Assembly (NCBI GenBank): GCA_022804995.1
Contig: JAAWUC010000001.1
Coordinates: forward strand, 1 to 64,000
Direction: 5' to 3'
Length of the DNA: 64,000 nt
Source of the DNA: Oscillospiraceae bacterium
Lineage (GTDB): Bacteria; Bacillota; Clostridia; Oscillospirales; Oscillospiraceae
This document shows positions 26,112-34,198 of this stretch, piece after piece (position 1 is the stretch's first letter; each line of letters starts with the position of its first letter). The notes under the pieces were generated by a model, which was given only the letters and a program-made list of their open reading frames with translations, made no database searches and was not told the DNA's origin. The position numbers and the translations under genes are program-made.

Positions 26112-27104
26112 TTATACCTTGATGTATGTCTCACCGATTTTCACGGCCATCTGATGCTTATGGACGCCCATCCGCCCGTCGAACCACCGGCGTCCGCCGA
26201 TGTTGAGGTAGACCGGCGCGTCCTTGGGCCGCTTGATGTCCACCACGTCTCCCACATTCAGGTGGTAGATGTCGCTGAGCAGCAGGTGTGTTCTGGCCAG
26301 CTCCGCCACAATCTCCAAATCGCTCTCCCGCAGGGAGTCGAAGATCTCCTCCGACTTATCCTCGCCGGTGGTGCGGCGGGTGGTGCTCTTGCCCACCTCC
26401 GCGAAGATGTTGGTGAGCATCTCGCCCGGCAGGCACAGGCTCATCCGCCCGCTGCTGCTGTCCGGAAAACGGATATCCAGGCCCACCAGAATCACCGTCT
26501 CGTCAAAGCCGATGAGCTGTACCAGGGTGGGGTTGACCTCCGTGCGCACATACTCGAACTTGAGGGGGATGTAGTTCTCCCAGCTCCCGCCCAGCACGCT
26601 GAGCAGGTCCGCCATAATATCCGCGTACATGTCCAGCTCCAGATCCGTGAGCACATACTCCACGGGGAGATCCGGGTCCGGCTCCCCCTCTCCGCCCATC
26701 ATCCGGTCCATCATGGTCAGCATGACCGGCATGGCCATGTGCACCAGAACGGGGTTCTCCTCCTGGAGGTCCTCCCGGTCGATCTTGGCCAGGGCCAGCA
26801 CGTCGCTCTCCCGCAGAGCGTTGGAGAACTCGTGGTAGCGCTGCTCCTCCACGCTCTCCACCTCGATCTCGCAGGTGGCGTGGAGCAGGGCGTTGAGCCG
26901 GGAGTTGATCACCCTGGCGTAGCTCTCGAATATGCTATTGAGAATCTTGATGCGGTCCTTGGTAAATTTTCTGGGACTGTAGAAGTCGTACTTGCGGTAC
27001 TTCTTTTCCGGCTGCTCTTGGGCCGGGGCGTCCAGGTTCATCTCCCCGCTGCGGGCCGCGTTAAGCAGGGCATCTATCTGACTTTGTGATAAGACTTCCG
27101 CCAT
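26112..27104 (-). CDS. fliM: Flagellar motor switch protein FliM
   Basis: 330 residues. N-terminal CheY-binding peptide VLSQSQIDALL, middle CheC-like domain lacking catalytic E-x2-N, and a C-terminal SPOA domain (LNVGDVVDIKRP). Links FliG to FliY in the C-ring. It lies 78 nt after motB; no fliL gene fits between them. Confidence 0.97.
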   Translation of the reverse strand: MAEVLSQSQIDALLNAARSGEMNLDAPAQEQPEKKYRKYDFYSPRKFTKDRIKILNSIFESYARVINSRLNALLHATCEIEVESVEEQRYHEFSNALRESDVLALAKIDREDLQEENPVLVHMAMPVMLTMMDRMMGGEGEPDPDLPVEYVLTDLELDMYADIMADLLSVLGGSWENYIPLKFEYVRTEVNPTLVQLIGFDETVILVGLDIRFPDSSSGRMSLCLPGEMLTNIFAEVGKSTTRRTTGEDKSEEIFDSLRESDLEIVAELARTHLLLSDIYHLNVGDVVDIKRPKDAPVYLNIGGRRWFDGRMGVHKHQMAVKIGETYIKV

Positions 27105-27182
27105 ATGCTCTCCTCATTCCGGGCTCTGGATTCTTACGCGAACTCTCCCGCGCCGCCCTGGGCCCTAGGGCGCTTCCCCGCG

Positions 27183-27968
27183 TCACGATACGCCGGGTTG
27201 GGTCTGGTCGGTGCTGGTATAGTACTGGGTGATACTGTCGCCCATCTTGTCCTCGATATCCTTGCCCGTGATCATCATCTCCACACGGCGGTTTTTGCTC
27301 CGGTCGCTCTCCGCCTCGTTGCCGGCCACCGGCCTCCACTGGCCGTAGCCCATGGGCTGAATCCGGGCGGGGTCCAGCTCGTTGCTGTTCCCCAGCAGGT
27401 AGGACACCACCTCCACCGCCCGCATGGAGGAGAGACGGAAGTCCCACTCCACGTTATAGGTTCCCTGGGCCCGGGCCGTGTGCCCGGAGACCCGTATCTC
27501 GTCCACGAAGGGGGCGGCGGCGTCCAGGGCCGGCAGGATCTCGTCGAGAATCGCCTTCCCCTCGGGCCGCAGTTCCCACTTGTCCCCGTCGAAGAATACG
27601 GAGCTGTTGAAGGCCACGTAAACATAGCCGTCCCCCTGGCTGACGCTGATGGCGTCGCTGGCCTGGCCGGCGGCGGTCATCTCCAGGAACTCCAGAAGCT
27701 CCTCCATGGCCGAATCCACATCCGTAGTGCTCGGCATACCGCCGCCGCCGTCGTTCGTGCCCTCGCCGTCGGGGCCTGTGGGCCTATCGTCAACGCTGAC
27801 CTCGGCGGTCTTGTTGAAGCTCTGGACGATCATCATCCATTTCTCTTGGTCGATGGTGGACATGGAGTAGAGCAGGACGAAGAAGCACAGCAGCAGCGTC
27901 ACCATGTCGCCGTAGGTGTCCATCCAGTTGGCGCCGCCCTCGCCGCCAGATTTTTTTTTAAGCGCCAT
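27183..27968 (-). CDS. motB: Stator protein MotB
   Basis: 261 residues, start MALKKKSGG at 27968 with AAGGAGG 6 nt upstream. One membrane helix with the ion-carrying Asp in WMDTYGDMVTLLLCFF, then an OmpA-type peptidoglycan-binding domain (SGHTARAQGTYNVEWDFRLS, PMGYGQWRPV). Anchors the stator to the wall. 45 nt after motA. Confidence 0.96.
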   Translation of the reverse strand: MALKKKSGGEGGANWMDTYGDMVTLLLCFFVLLYSMSTIDQEKWMMIVQSFNKTAEVSVDDRPTGPDGEGTNDGGGGMPSTTDVDSAMEELLEFLEMTAAGQASDAISVSQGDGYVYVAFNSSVFFDGDKWELRPEGKAILDEILPALDAAAPFVDEIRVSGHTARAQGTYNVEWDFRLSSMRAVEVVSYLLGNSNELDPARIQPMGYGQWRPVAGNEAESDRSKNRRVEMMITGKDIEDKMGDSITQYYTSTDQTQPGVS

Positions 27969-28013
27969 GGCGCGCCTCCTTTCCAACACTCAGAAAGCTC
28001 ATGCCTCCGCTCC

Positions 28014-28835
28014 TTACTCGGCGGCCTTGCCGCCGCTGTCGGTGCGCTGGCGCTGGGCCACGAAGGTGAGCAGCTTCTCCCGCAGGAACTTGGGGTTCGC
28101 GCCGGCCTGGATGGACATGATGCCCTCAACGATGATGAGCTTGCACAAAACCTCCTCCGCGTCCCGCTGGCGCAGCTGAGTGGCGATGGGCCCGAAGAGC
28201 ATATGGGCCAGCACGCACCCATACAGGGTGGTCACCAGGGCCGTGGCCATTGCGGGGCCCAGGTTGCCGCCGCCGCTCTCCACGTCCATGGCCTTCAGCA
28301 TATTGATAAGGCCCACCAGGGTACCGACCATGCCGAAGGCGGGGGCCACGGAGCCGGCCTTGTCATACATTCCCGCGCCGGCGTCGTGGCGGTCGGAGGC
28401 CTGCTCGATGTCGTTCATCATGATCTCCTTGACCTGGTCGGCGTCGTTGTTGTCCACGATAAGCATGATGCACTGCTTGAAAAAGGGGTCCTCCTGCTGG
28501 TTGCCCTTTTCCTCCAGGGCCAGCAGGCCGTTCTTACGGGCCACCTGGGCCAGCTCCACCAGCTCGTCGATAATTGCCAGCGGGTCATTGCCCTTGTTGT
28601 TGAGAACGACCTTGAGATGCTTGGGGATATCCTTCAGGGCGCTGACCGGGAAGGAGGCGATGACGATCATAAAGGTACAGCCGATAACAATGAAAACACT
28701 GGCCGGGTCAAAGAAGTTGCCCACCTGGGTAACCGTCAGCAGTCCGCCCTCACCGCCGAACATCATACCGATGATCATAACCGTGATTGCGCCGACGACG
28801 CCAATAATATATGTAATATTCATAGCTTCACTCAC
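28014..28835 (-). CDS. motA: Stator protein MotA
   Basis: 273 residues. A GTG at 28835 is chosen because GGAGG lies 8 nt upstream; the ATG four codons later would be 20 nt away. Four membrane helices, the cytoplasmic loop with charged residues that touch FliG, and the family motif GSVAPAFGMVGTLVGLI are present. Forms the ion channel with MotB. Confidence 0.95.
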   Translation of the reverse strand: MSEAMNITYIIGVVGAITVMIIGMMFGGEGGLLTVTQVGNFFDPASVFIVIGCTFMIVIASFPVSALKDIPKHLKVVLNNKGNDPLAIIDELVELAQVARKNGLLALEEKGNQQEDPFFKQCIMLIVDNNDADQVKEIMMNDIEQASDRHDAGAGMYDKAGSVAPAFGMVGTLVGLINMLKAMDVESGGGNLGPAMATALVTTLYGCVLAHMLFGPIATQLRQRDAEEVLCKLIIVEGIMSIQAGANPKFLREKLLTFVAQRQRTDSGGKAAE

Positions 28836-28952
28836 ATCCGTTTCCTCCCGCAGGGGGAGGTCATTCTCAATTTCCCGCTTGGGGCGCATATGACCGACGC
28901 TGGGGCGGGGCTTATTGGACCCCAGCGCCCCTCAGACGCGCCCCTCTCGCCC

Positions 28953-29168
28953 TCAGCGCTTGTCCCGGATGGTAATCTCCCGGTGGACGTCCTGCACCTT
29001 GGCGTTGTACTCCTGGATTTTCTTGATGATAATCTCGGGCTCTTCCTTGACGATGAAGTAGTCCCGGTTCATCATGACGATCTTGGACTCCGGAATCATT
29101 TCGATGGACTCGATCTGATTGTGGTTGAGCAGAAACCGCTCGTTGTTGCGCTTTGTCAGGACGATCAT
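28953..29168 (-). CDS. flbD: FlbD/SwrD-family flagellar protein
   Basis: 71 residues, beginning MIVLTKRNNERFLLNHNQIE, typical of the short FlbD (SwrD) family that sits after flgE in Firmicutes and raises motor power. No membrane segment. AAGGAG precedes the start. Confidence 0.92.
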   Translation of the reverse strand: MIVLTKRNNERFLLNHNQIESIEMIPESKIVMMNRDYFIVKEEPEIIIKKIQEYNAKVQDVHREITIRDKR

Positions 29169-29188
29169 GGTGATTCTCCTTTCATTGT

Positions 29189-29214
29189 CCCCGGCCGCCG
29201 CTAAGCGGCCGGGG
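29189..29214 (-). other. Strong hairpin between flgE and flbD
   Basis: A 10-bp perfect GC stem (29189-29198 with 29205-29214), 6-nt loop. No T tract follows on the minus strand; the flbD ribosome site comes right after. More likely an mRNA stability or processing element, or a partial attenuator, than a full terminator. Confidence 0.5.
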
Positions 29215-29257
29215 GCTCGTTAGGGACTGCGCCGCTGGGGTTGGAAAGGGGTTTCCC

Positions 29258-30541
29258 TTACCGCTTCATGTTCACCAGCTCCTCCAGCATGGAGTCGGTG
29301 ACGGTGATAATACGGGTGTTGGCCTGATAGCCGCGCTGGGTGACGATCATGTTGGCAAACTCCGTGGCGACATCGGTGGAGGACGCCTCCAGTCCGCCGT
29401 TGCGAATGCTGGTGCCCTTGCCGTTGCCCAGAGCGTCATCCATGGGAGGCACCTTGTCATCTTTGGGCACCTGGTTGTTCAGGTACCGGCCGCTCATGAT
29501 GCCGCCCACGGCGGACACGGTGATATCGCCCGCGCCCTCCAGGGCCTGGTAGTAGGGACCGCCCATGTGGGTCACGCCGCTGGGGGAGTCCACGTTGGCA
29601 ATCGCCACATAGCCCAGAACTACCGTGCCGCTGTCGCTGGTGCCGACAATCGCGCCGTTCTCGTTGATGGACATACTCCTGAGGTTCACATACTTGCCCT
29701 CCAGGTTGGGGACAGGACCGGCATAGGTTTTATCACCAGTACCATCCTTGGAACCTGCACCATCCGGCAACTTATCCACGTCAATTCCACCATCGTCATT
29801 AAAGTATTTGCCGTCAGCAAGGTTGATATTGGTTCTGGAGGTGTCGTCGCCGGTTACTCCGCCCAAGATGTCATAGACGGGATCGCCTCTCTCCCACTGG
29901 TTCTTACCATCTATAATGCCGCCATTCTTCTCTGTCGGCTCCGCCGCTGCCGTGGGCACCCGCAGGGGCACCAACTGGGAACTGACAGCGTACTTATCCT
30001 TGATGGTAAATCCAGCCGCGTTCGCTTCCGCTTCTGCCTTTATATAGTCCGGGGTCCCTTCCTTGAGGTCCGATCGATAGTAAGGGTTGACAACGGTGGC
30101 AAAACCGTAGACGACATTGCCTTTGCTGTCACAGATATAGCCGTTAGGGTCCTGGCAGAGGTCGCCCACCCGGGTGAGCATCAGCTTGCCGTAGTCCTCC
30201 GCGCCGTTGATAACGGCGTCCTTGTCGCCCACCATGAGGAAGCCGTCGCCCTCGATCATGCAGTCCAGATCCGCGCCGGTGGGGTTGAAGGTGCTGGGGC
30301 TCATAATCAGATCAATAGCCCCCACCTGAGCGCCGAAGCCGATCTGAGAGGGGGTCACGCCGCCCCGGCTGGCCGTGCCGTTGCTGCCGGAGCGGTAGGT
30401 GGTATAGATAGTCTCCTGGAAGATCTGCCGCTGGGTCTTATAGCCGGCGGTATTGACGTTAGCCACGTTGTTGCCGATAACGTTGAGGTTGTTCATGTGG
30501 GTCTTCAGGCCGCCGATGGCGGCATACATAGCTCCAGTCAT
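29258..30541 (-). CDS. flgE: Flagellar hook protein FlgE
   Basis: 427 residues from the ATG at 30541 (MTGAMYAAIGGLK). N-terminal LNVIGNNVANVNTAGYKTQRQ-type axial motif, core LDCMIEGDGFLMV, and C-terminal SSTDVATEFANMIVTQRGYQ. It builds the universal joint. The middle domain, about 170-260, shows lower-GC, Asn/Asp/Lys-rich sequence as in many surface-exposed hook domains. The ribosome site is weak (AAAGGA 13 nt upstream). Confidence 0.95.
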   Translation of the reverse strand: MTGAMYAAIGGLKTHMNNLNVIGNNVANVNTAGYKTQRQIFQETIYTTYRSGSNGTASRGGVTPSQIGFGAQVGAIDLIMSPSTFNPTGADLDCMIEGDGFLMVGDKDAVINGAEDYGKLMLTRVGDLCQDPNGYICDSKGNVVYGFATVVNPYYRSDLKEGTPDYIKAEAEANAAGFTIKDKYAVSSQLVPLRVPTAAAEPTEKNGGIIDGKNQWERGDPVYDILGGVTGDDTSRTNINLADGKYFNDDGGIDVDKLPDGAGSKDGTGDKTYAGPVPNLEGKYVNLRSMSINENGAIVGTSDSGTVVLGYVAIANVDSPSGVTHMGGPYYQALEGAGDITVSAVGGIMSGRYLNNQVPKDDKVPPMDDALGNGKGTSIRNGGLEASSTDVATEFANMIVTQRGYQANTRIITVTDSMLEELVNMKR

Positions 30542-30632
30542 ACGCGAAAATACATCCTTTCTCTGTTGGCGCCGCCGGCCCCCCGCCAGTCGGGCGGGGA
30601 GCCAAAGCATCCCAAAAGGGTCCTGCTTTTTC

Positions 30633-31028
30633 CTATTTCAGAAGCACGGCACCGTCAATATTGGTGAAAATATTCTCCTGCATCTCCTCCTGGGACATGG
30701 TGGTGATCACCCGCCCGTGGGGGACGTTGATGATAAAGGCTCTGGTGGCGTCAAAGGCCAAAATATTGGTGGCCCCCTTGGCGCTGGCCCGCTCCACGCT
30801 GTCCGCCAGCTGTCCCATGAGCGCCGGTGTAACCTCGATGCCCCGCTGCTGCGCCCTTGTTCGGGCGTGCTTGGTAAAGGCAATGGCAAAGGACTCCTCC
30901 GCCGGCGCTGCCGCCTGGGTCAGCTCCCGCCGGAGCAGCGCGCCAAACCCGCCCGCCGCGTCCCTGCGGCGAACCTGCTGGACCTGCTCCACCTGGCCGA
31001 GTCCCTCTATGGGAGTGATTCGTTCCAT
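30633..31028 (-). CDS. TIGR02530-type flagellar operon protein
   Basis: 131 residues. The core FTKHARTRAQQRGIEVTP, AKGATNILAF and FIINVPHGRVIT matches the small conserved Firmicutes protein found between flgD and flgE. No membrane segment. Function not established; position suggests a role in hook construction. Confidence 0.85.
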   Translation of the reverse strand: MERITPIEGLGQVEQVQQVRRRDAAGGFGALLRRELTQAAAPAEESFAIAFTKHARTRAQQRGIEVTPALMGQLADSVERASAKGATNILAFDATRAFIINVPHGRVITTMSQEEMQENIFTNIDGAVLLK

Positions 31029-31067
31029 ATCTTCGTCCCTCTTTCCGGCACGATGCAGGATGTGGAT

Positions 31068-31817
31068 TTAGATCCTCCTCGTACCGCTCTCGTCTCCGGC
31101 AGCGTCCGTTCCGCCGTTCCCGCTGGCATCGCCGCTGTTCTCCTGGTTTCCGCCGCTTCCCTCCACCTGATTGTCGGGGTCCGTCCCGTCGGGCTTCACA
31201 TCATCCGGCTCTTTGTCCGGATCCACCTCGCCCGGCTCCTTATCCGGATCCGTCTCATCGGGCTTCTTGTCCGGATCCACCGGGTCGGGCTTCTGCTCCG
31301 GCAGCTTGCCCACCGCCATAATGCTGTTGAGGGTATAGCAGTCGTCGCCGATGAAGATGACCTGCTGTCCGTTGTATGTACCGCTGGCGGTAACAATACC
31401 ATAGACCTCGTCATACTTCTTTGTTTCCTCGTTGTACACGCCCACCGTGACGCCCTTGCCCACCAGGGAGGCGGAATAGTTGAGGATATTGGCCTCCGTC
31501 AGCTGGTCCACCTGGGTGGAGACCTCCGTCAAAGCCTGCATGACCGTCATCTGAATGAGCTGGTTCATCATGTCGTTGGGGTCGGCCTGGTTGTCGATGG
31601 TCTGGTTCTGGAGCTGGGTCACCATCAGCAGCAGCATATCCTCAAAGCTGAGGGTGGAATTGCTGCTTCCATCCTTCTTTGCCTTCTGCGCCGCCTGCAT
31701 CTCCTCCAGCGTCCGTACCGAACTGGAACTGGAGGTCTCGCTGTTGTTCTCCGCCGCTCTGGACATATTAGCATAGCGGCTGGTAATGTCCATCATGCCG
31801 TCGAGCATACTACTCAT
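31068..31817 (-). CDS. flgD: Hook cap protein FlgD
   Basis: 249 residues. N-terminal part has the FlgD motif FEDMLLLMVTQLQNQ and DMMNQLIQMTVMQAL. A small beta domain follows (about 125-180, KGVTVGVYN...YTLNSIMAV). The last 65 residues are acidic repeats (DPDKEP/DPDKKP units), in place of the usual FnIII/Ig-like part. FlgD scaffolds hook growth and is then lost. Confidence 0.92.
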   Translation of the reverse strand: MSSMLDGMMDITSRYANMSRAAENNSETSSSSSVRTLEEMQAAQKAKKDGSSNSTLSFEDMLLLMVTQLQNQTIDNQADPNDMMNQLIQMTVMQALTEVSTQVDQLTEANILNYSASLVGKGVTVGVYNEETKKYDEVYGIVTASGTYNGQQVIFIGDDCYTLNSIMAVGKLPEQKPDPVDPDKKPDETDPDKEPGEVDPDKEPDDVKPDGTDPDNQVEGSGGNQENSGDASGNGGTDAAGDESGTRRI

Positions 31818-31837
31818 TGCATCGCTCCTCTCTCTCT

Positions 31838-32971
31838 TTAGAGATTCTCACTGGCGCCGACCAGCCCCAGGCGCAGCTTCTGGAGGAAATCACCGCTGTC
31901 GTGCTCCTCCCGCTCCTGCTGCTGGTTCTGCTGCTGCCGGCCCCGTCCGTCGGGATCGGCCTGCTGGTGGAGATTCTGCTGCTGGCTCTCCTCCCCGCGG
32001 TGGACCTCGATCTGCACCGGCTCCTGGCTGTAGCTCTGGAGCGCCGCGTGGAGTCCGTCCAAATGCTGATGAAGCAGGCCCGCCGCCTTGCTGCTGGAGG
32101 CGTGGATTACCACCTGGAGCGCGCCGCTGGCGTCCTTGGCCATCTCGATGGTCAGAGCGCCCAGATTCTGGGGCGTAAGCCGGATTTCCACCCGCTCACT
32201 GCCGTTCTGCGCCGCCTGCCGGATAGCGTCCGCCAGCTTCTCGTCCATATCGGGCTCCTGGGTGTCCACCGTCTCATAGCTTTCGCCCACCTTCACAGGC
32301 GCGGCCTTTACATCGTGGAACAGGGGCTCCTCCACCTCGGCGGCCTCCGCCTTGGGTTCGTCCCCGTCCTCCTGGACCCGGACCTCCGTTTTGACCTCGG
32401 GCAGCTCCTCACGGACCTCCTCTGTCTCCACGGTCTGCTTCGTCTCCACCTCGGCCTTCTGCTCCACAGGCGCCTCCGCCTGCTGCTGAGGGGCCTTCTC
32501 CAGCGTCTCCTGGAAGCCGGCCTGGGGCTCCTCCGGCAGCTCCACCGTCTCAGCCGTCTCCGCGCCGGCGTCCATCACCGGCAGCTCCACAGCCGCCTCC
32601 GGCTCCTCCGCTGTCTCCACGACCGCCTCCACCAGAACAGGCGCGGCGGCCGTCTCCTCCGCCACAGGGGTAATCTCCGGCCGGAACAGGTCTACAAGCC
32701 CCGCCGCATTGGGATTGACCGTCAGGTTCTCCGCCTTCAGCTCCTCCTCTTCTTTAGGGGAAGCCGGGGCTTTCTCCTGCTCCGCCGTCTCCTGCTTCTC
32801 CACCGGCTTCTCGGGGGTCTCCTTTCCGGATTCCACCTTTTCATTGACCTTCTCGATCATGTCCTGGAAGCTGGCTTCGCCGCCGTCCTTGCCTTCACCG
32901 GTGGGCGGCAGTCCCATGCCGGACGCCAGCAGCGTCATCTGCTGGCACATAAATTTCTCGGTTACATTCAA
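31838..32971 (-). CDS. fliK: Hook-length control protein FliK
   Basis: 377 residues; TTG start with GAGGTGA upstream. The N-terminal two thirds are Glu/Ala/Val/Pro-rich and disordered, the molecular ruler. The C-terminal domain (about 250-340) has the Flg_hook pattern VEIRLTPQNLGALTIEM. It measures the hook and triggers the FlhB switch. A Gln-rich tail follows. Confidence 0.92.
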   Translation of the reverse strand: MNVTEKFMCQQMTLLASGMGLPPTGEGKDGGEASFQDMIEKVNEKVESGKETPEKPVEKQETAEQEKAPASPKEEEELKAENLTVNPNAAGLVDLFRPEITPVAEETAAAPVLVEAVVETAEEPEAAVELPVMDAGAETAETVELPEEPQAGFQETLEKAPQQQAEAPVEQKAEVETKQTVETEEVREELPEVKTEVRVQEDGDEPKAEAAEVEEPLFHDVKAAPVKVGESYETVDTQEPDMDEKLADAIRQAAQNGSERVEIRLTPQNLGALTIEMAKDASGALQVVIHASSSKAAGLLHQHLDGLHAALQSYSQEPVQIEVHRGEESQQQNLHQQADPDGRGRQQQNQQQEREEHDSGDFLQKLRLGLVGASENL

Positions 32972-32995
32972 AGCTCTCGCTCACCTCTTTCCGTT

Positions 32996-33448
32996 TCAAA
33001 TCTCCGCCTGGAAGTCCTTCACCCGCATCTCGGTCAACAGCTGGGTCAAGGTCTCCTCCTCGCCGTCCTCCTGATCCAGGCCGGGCAGATCAAACCAGAT
33101 GCCCAGCTCCTGAAGACGCTTCACCATCTGCTCCAGCCGGATCCGCTCCGGGTCGTCCGGGTCCAGCTCGCCGATGCTGCGGAGAAGATCTGTAAAGGAT
33201 TTCCCCATTCCAGGGCGCTTTGGGCCGTCATCCTTGCTGTTCATCGCGTCGATCACCCGCCCAAACGCCTCCACAATGGCGTCCTCCCGCTTCTGCTCCT
33301 CCTGCTCCTCGGCCCGCTGCCGGATGCGCGAGAGCATATCCTGGTAAAATACGCTGTCCGGATCGGCCAGCTGCCGGATCAGGTCCTGACGGCCGGCTCC
33401 CGCCGCTGCGGCGGATGGGGTTGTCATACTGCTTTTGGCAATGTCCAT
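32996..33448 (-). CDS. Unknown protein between fliJ and fliK
   Basis: 150 residues from MDIAKSSMTT (33448; GGAG 7 nt upstream). Acidic, helical, no membrane segment, with a DPDDPERIRLEQMVKRLQELGIWFD-like stretch near residue 105. It holds the place taken by the membrane protein YlxF/MotE in Bacillus but does not look like it. It starts a likely sub-operon with its own sigma-A promoter at 33534-33562. Not recognised; a role as a regulator or chaperone of hook proteins is a guess. Confidence 0.65.
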   Translation of the reverse strand: MDIAKSSMTTPSAAAAGAGRQDLIRQLADPDSVFYQDMLSRIRQRAEEQEEQKREDAIVEAFGRVIDAMNSKDDGPKRPGMGKSFTDLLRSIGELDPDDPERIRLEQMVKRLQELGIWFDLPGLDQEDGEEETLTQLLTEMRVKDFQAEI

Positions 33449-33533
33449 GCTTCTTCTCCCGTCATTTGTTCTCCGCGCGGTTTCGCGAAATTCTGACAGC
33501 GGATCGCGGTCCGCCAAAAGCCCGGCGCTATGT

Positions 33534-33562
33534 GTTATAGCACAGTGAGCGCCTGTTTGCAA
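33534..33562 (-). promoter_or_regulatory. Internal sigma-A promoter before the fliK unit
   Basis: Minus strand TTGCAA, 17 nt, TATAAC, in a 265-nt gap between fliJ and the unknown gene. A weak stem (CGCCC/GGGCG, about 33697-33711) just after fliJ may reduce read-through. It would allow fliK-flgD-flgE and later genes to be transcribed separately from flgB. Confidence 0.65.
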
Positions 33563-33713
33563 GTCCTTCGGCAGATATTTCCGTCCGCCGTCCCCGCCCC
33601 ACCCCCTTTCGCTCCGAAAATGGGCTGTGCGCTCGGGACCGGCCCCACCACCTTTCTATGAATCTGTCTTACAGGTTGTTACCCTATTTGAGAACGCCCG
33701 GTATGGGCGAAGC

Positions 33714-34166
33714 TCACGCAGTCTGGGCCTCCATGGCCCGTTTGGTGGAGACAAATTCGTCAATCATGGCCTCTTCGCTCTTTTGCAGGGCCTTGTTGTA
33801 GCCGCTCAATTTTTTCTCCCGCAGCTTCTCAATGGAGGCGGTCTCCTTCTTGGCCTCCACCACCTGGGCCCGCTTAGCCTCCTCCTGCCGCCGCAGGTCC
33901 TCCAGCACCGCCTCGGCCTCCTCGATGGCCCGCTCCGCGGCCCGCAGGTACTGCTCGTACTTCATGGCATCCAGAACTGTGATGCCCTCCAGCTTCCGCT
34001 GGGAAAACTCCGCGTCCAGCTCCTCATGCTGCCGCTCCAGGCTCCGCAGTCGCTCCTCCTGAGCCCGCGCCTTGGCCTGGGCGGCGGCGTGCTCAATCCG
34101 GAGGGCGTCCAGGACCTGCTGCTTGTAGTCCAAAACTGTCTCAAGGGAAAAACGGAACTTCTTCAT
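33714..34166 (-). CDS. fliJ: Flagellar export stalk protein FliJ
   Basis: 150 residues, almost entirely coiled coil, starting MKKFRFSLETVLDYKQQ, the family signature. It acts as the stalk in the FliI hexamer and recycles chaperones at FlhA. 32 nt after fliI. Confidence 0.93.
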   Translation of the reverse strand: MKKFRFSLETVLDYKQQVLDALRIEHAAAQAKARAQEERLRSLERQHEELDAEFSQRKLEGITVLDAMKYEQYLRAAERAIEEAEAVLEDLRRQEEAKRAQVVEAKKETASIEKLREKKLSGYNKALQKSEEAMIDEFVSTKRAMEAQTA

Positions 34167-34198
34167 TCTGCCGTAAACTCCTCATGGTTGTCAGTCTC

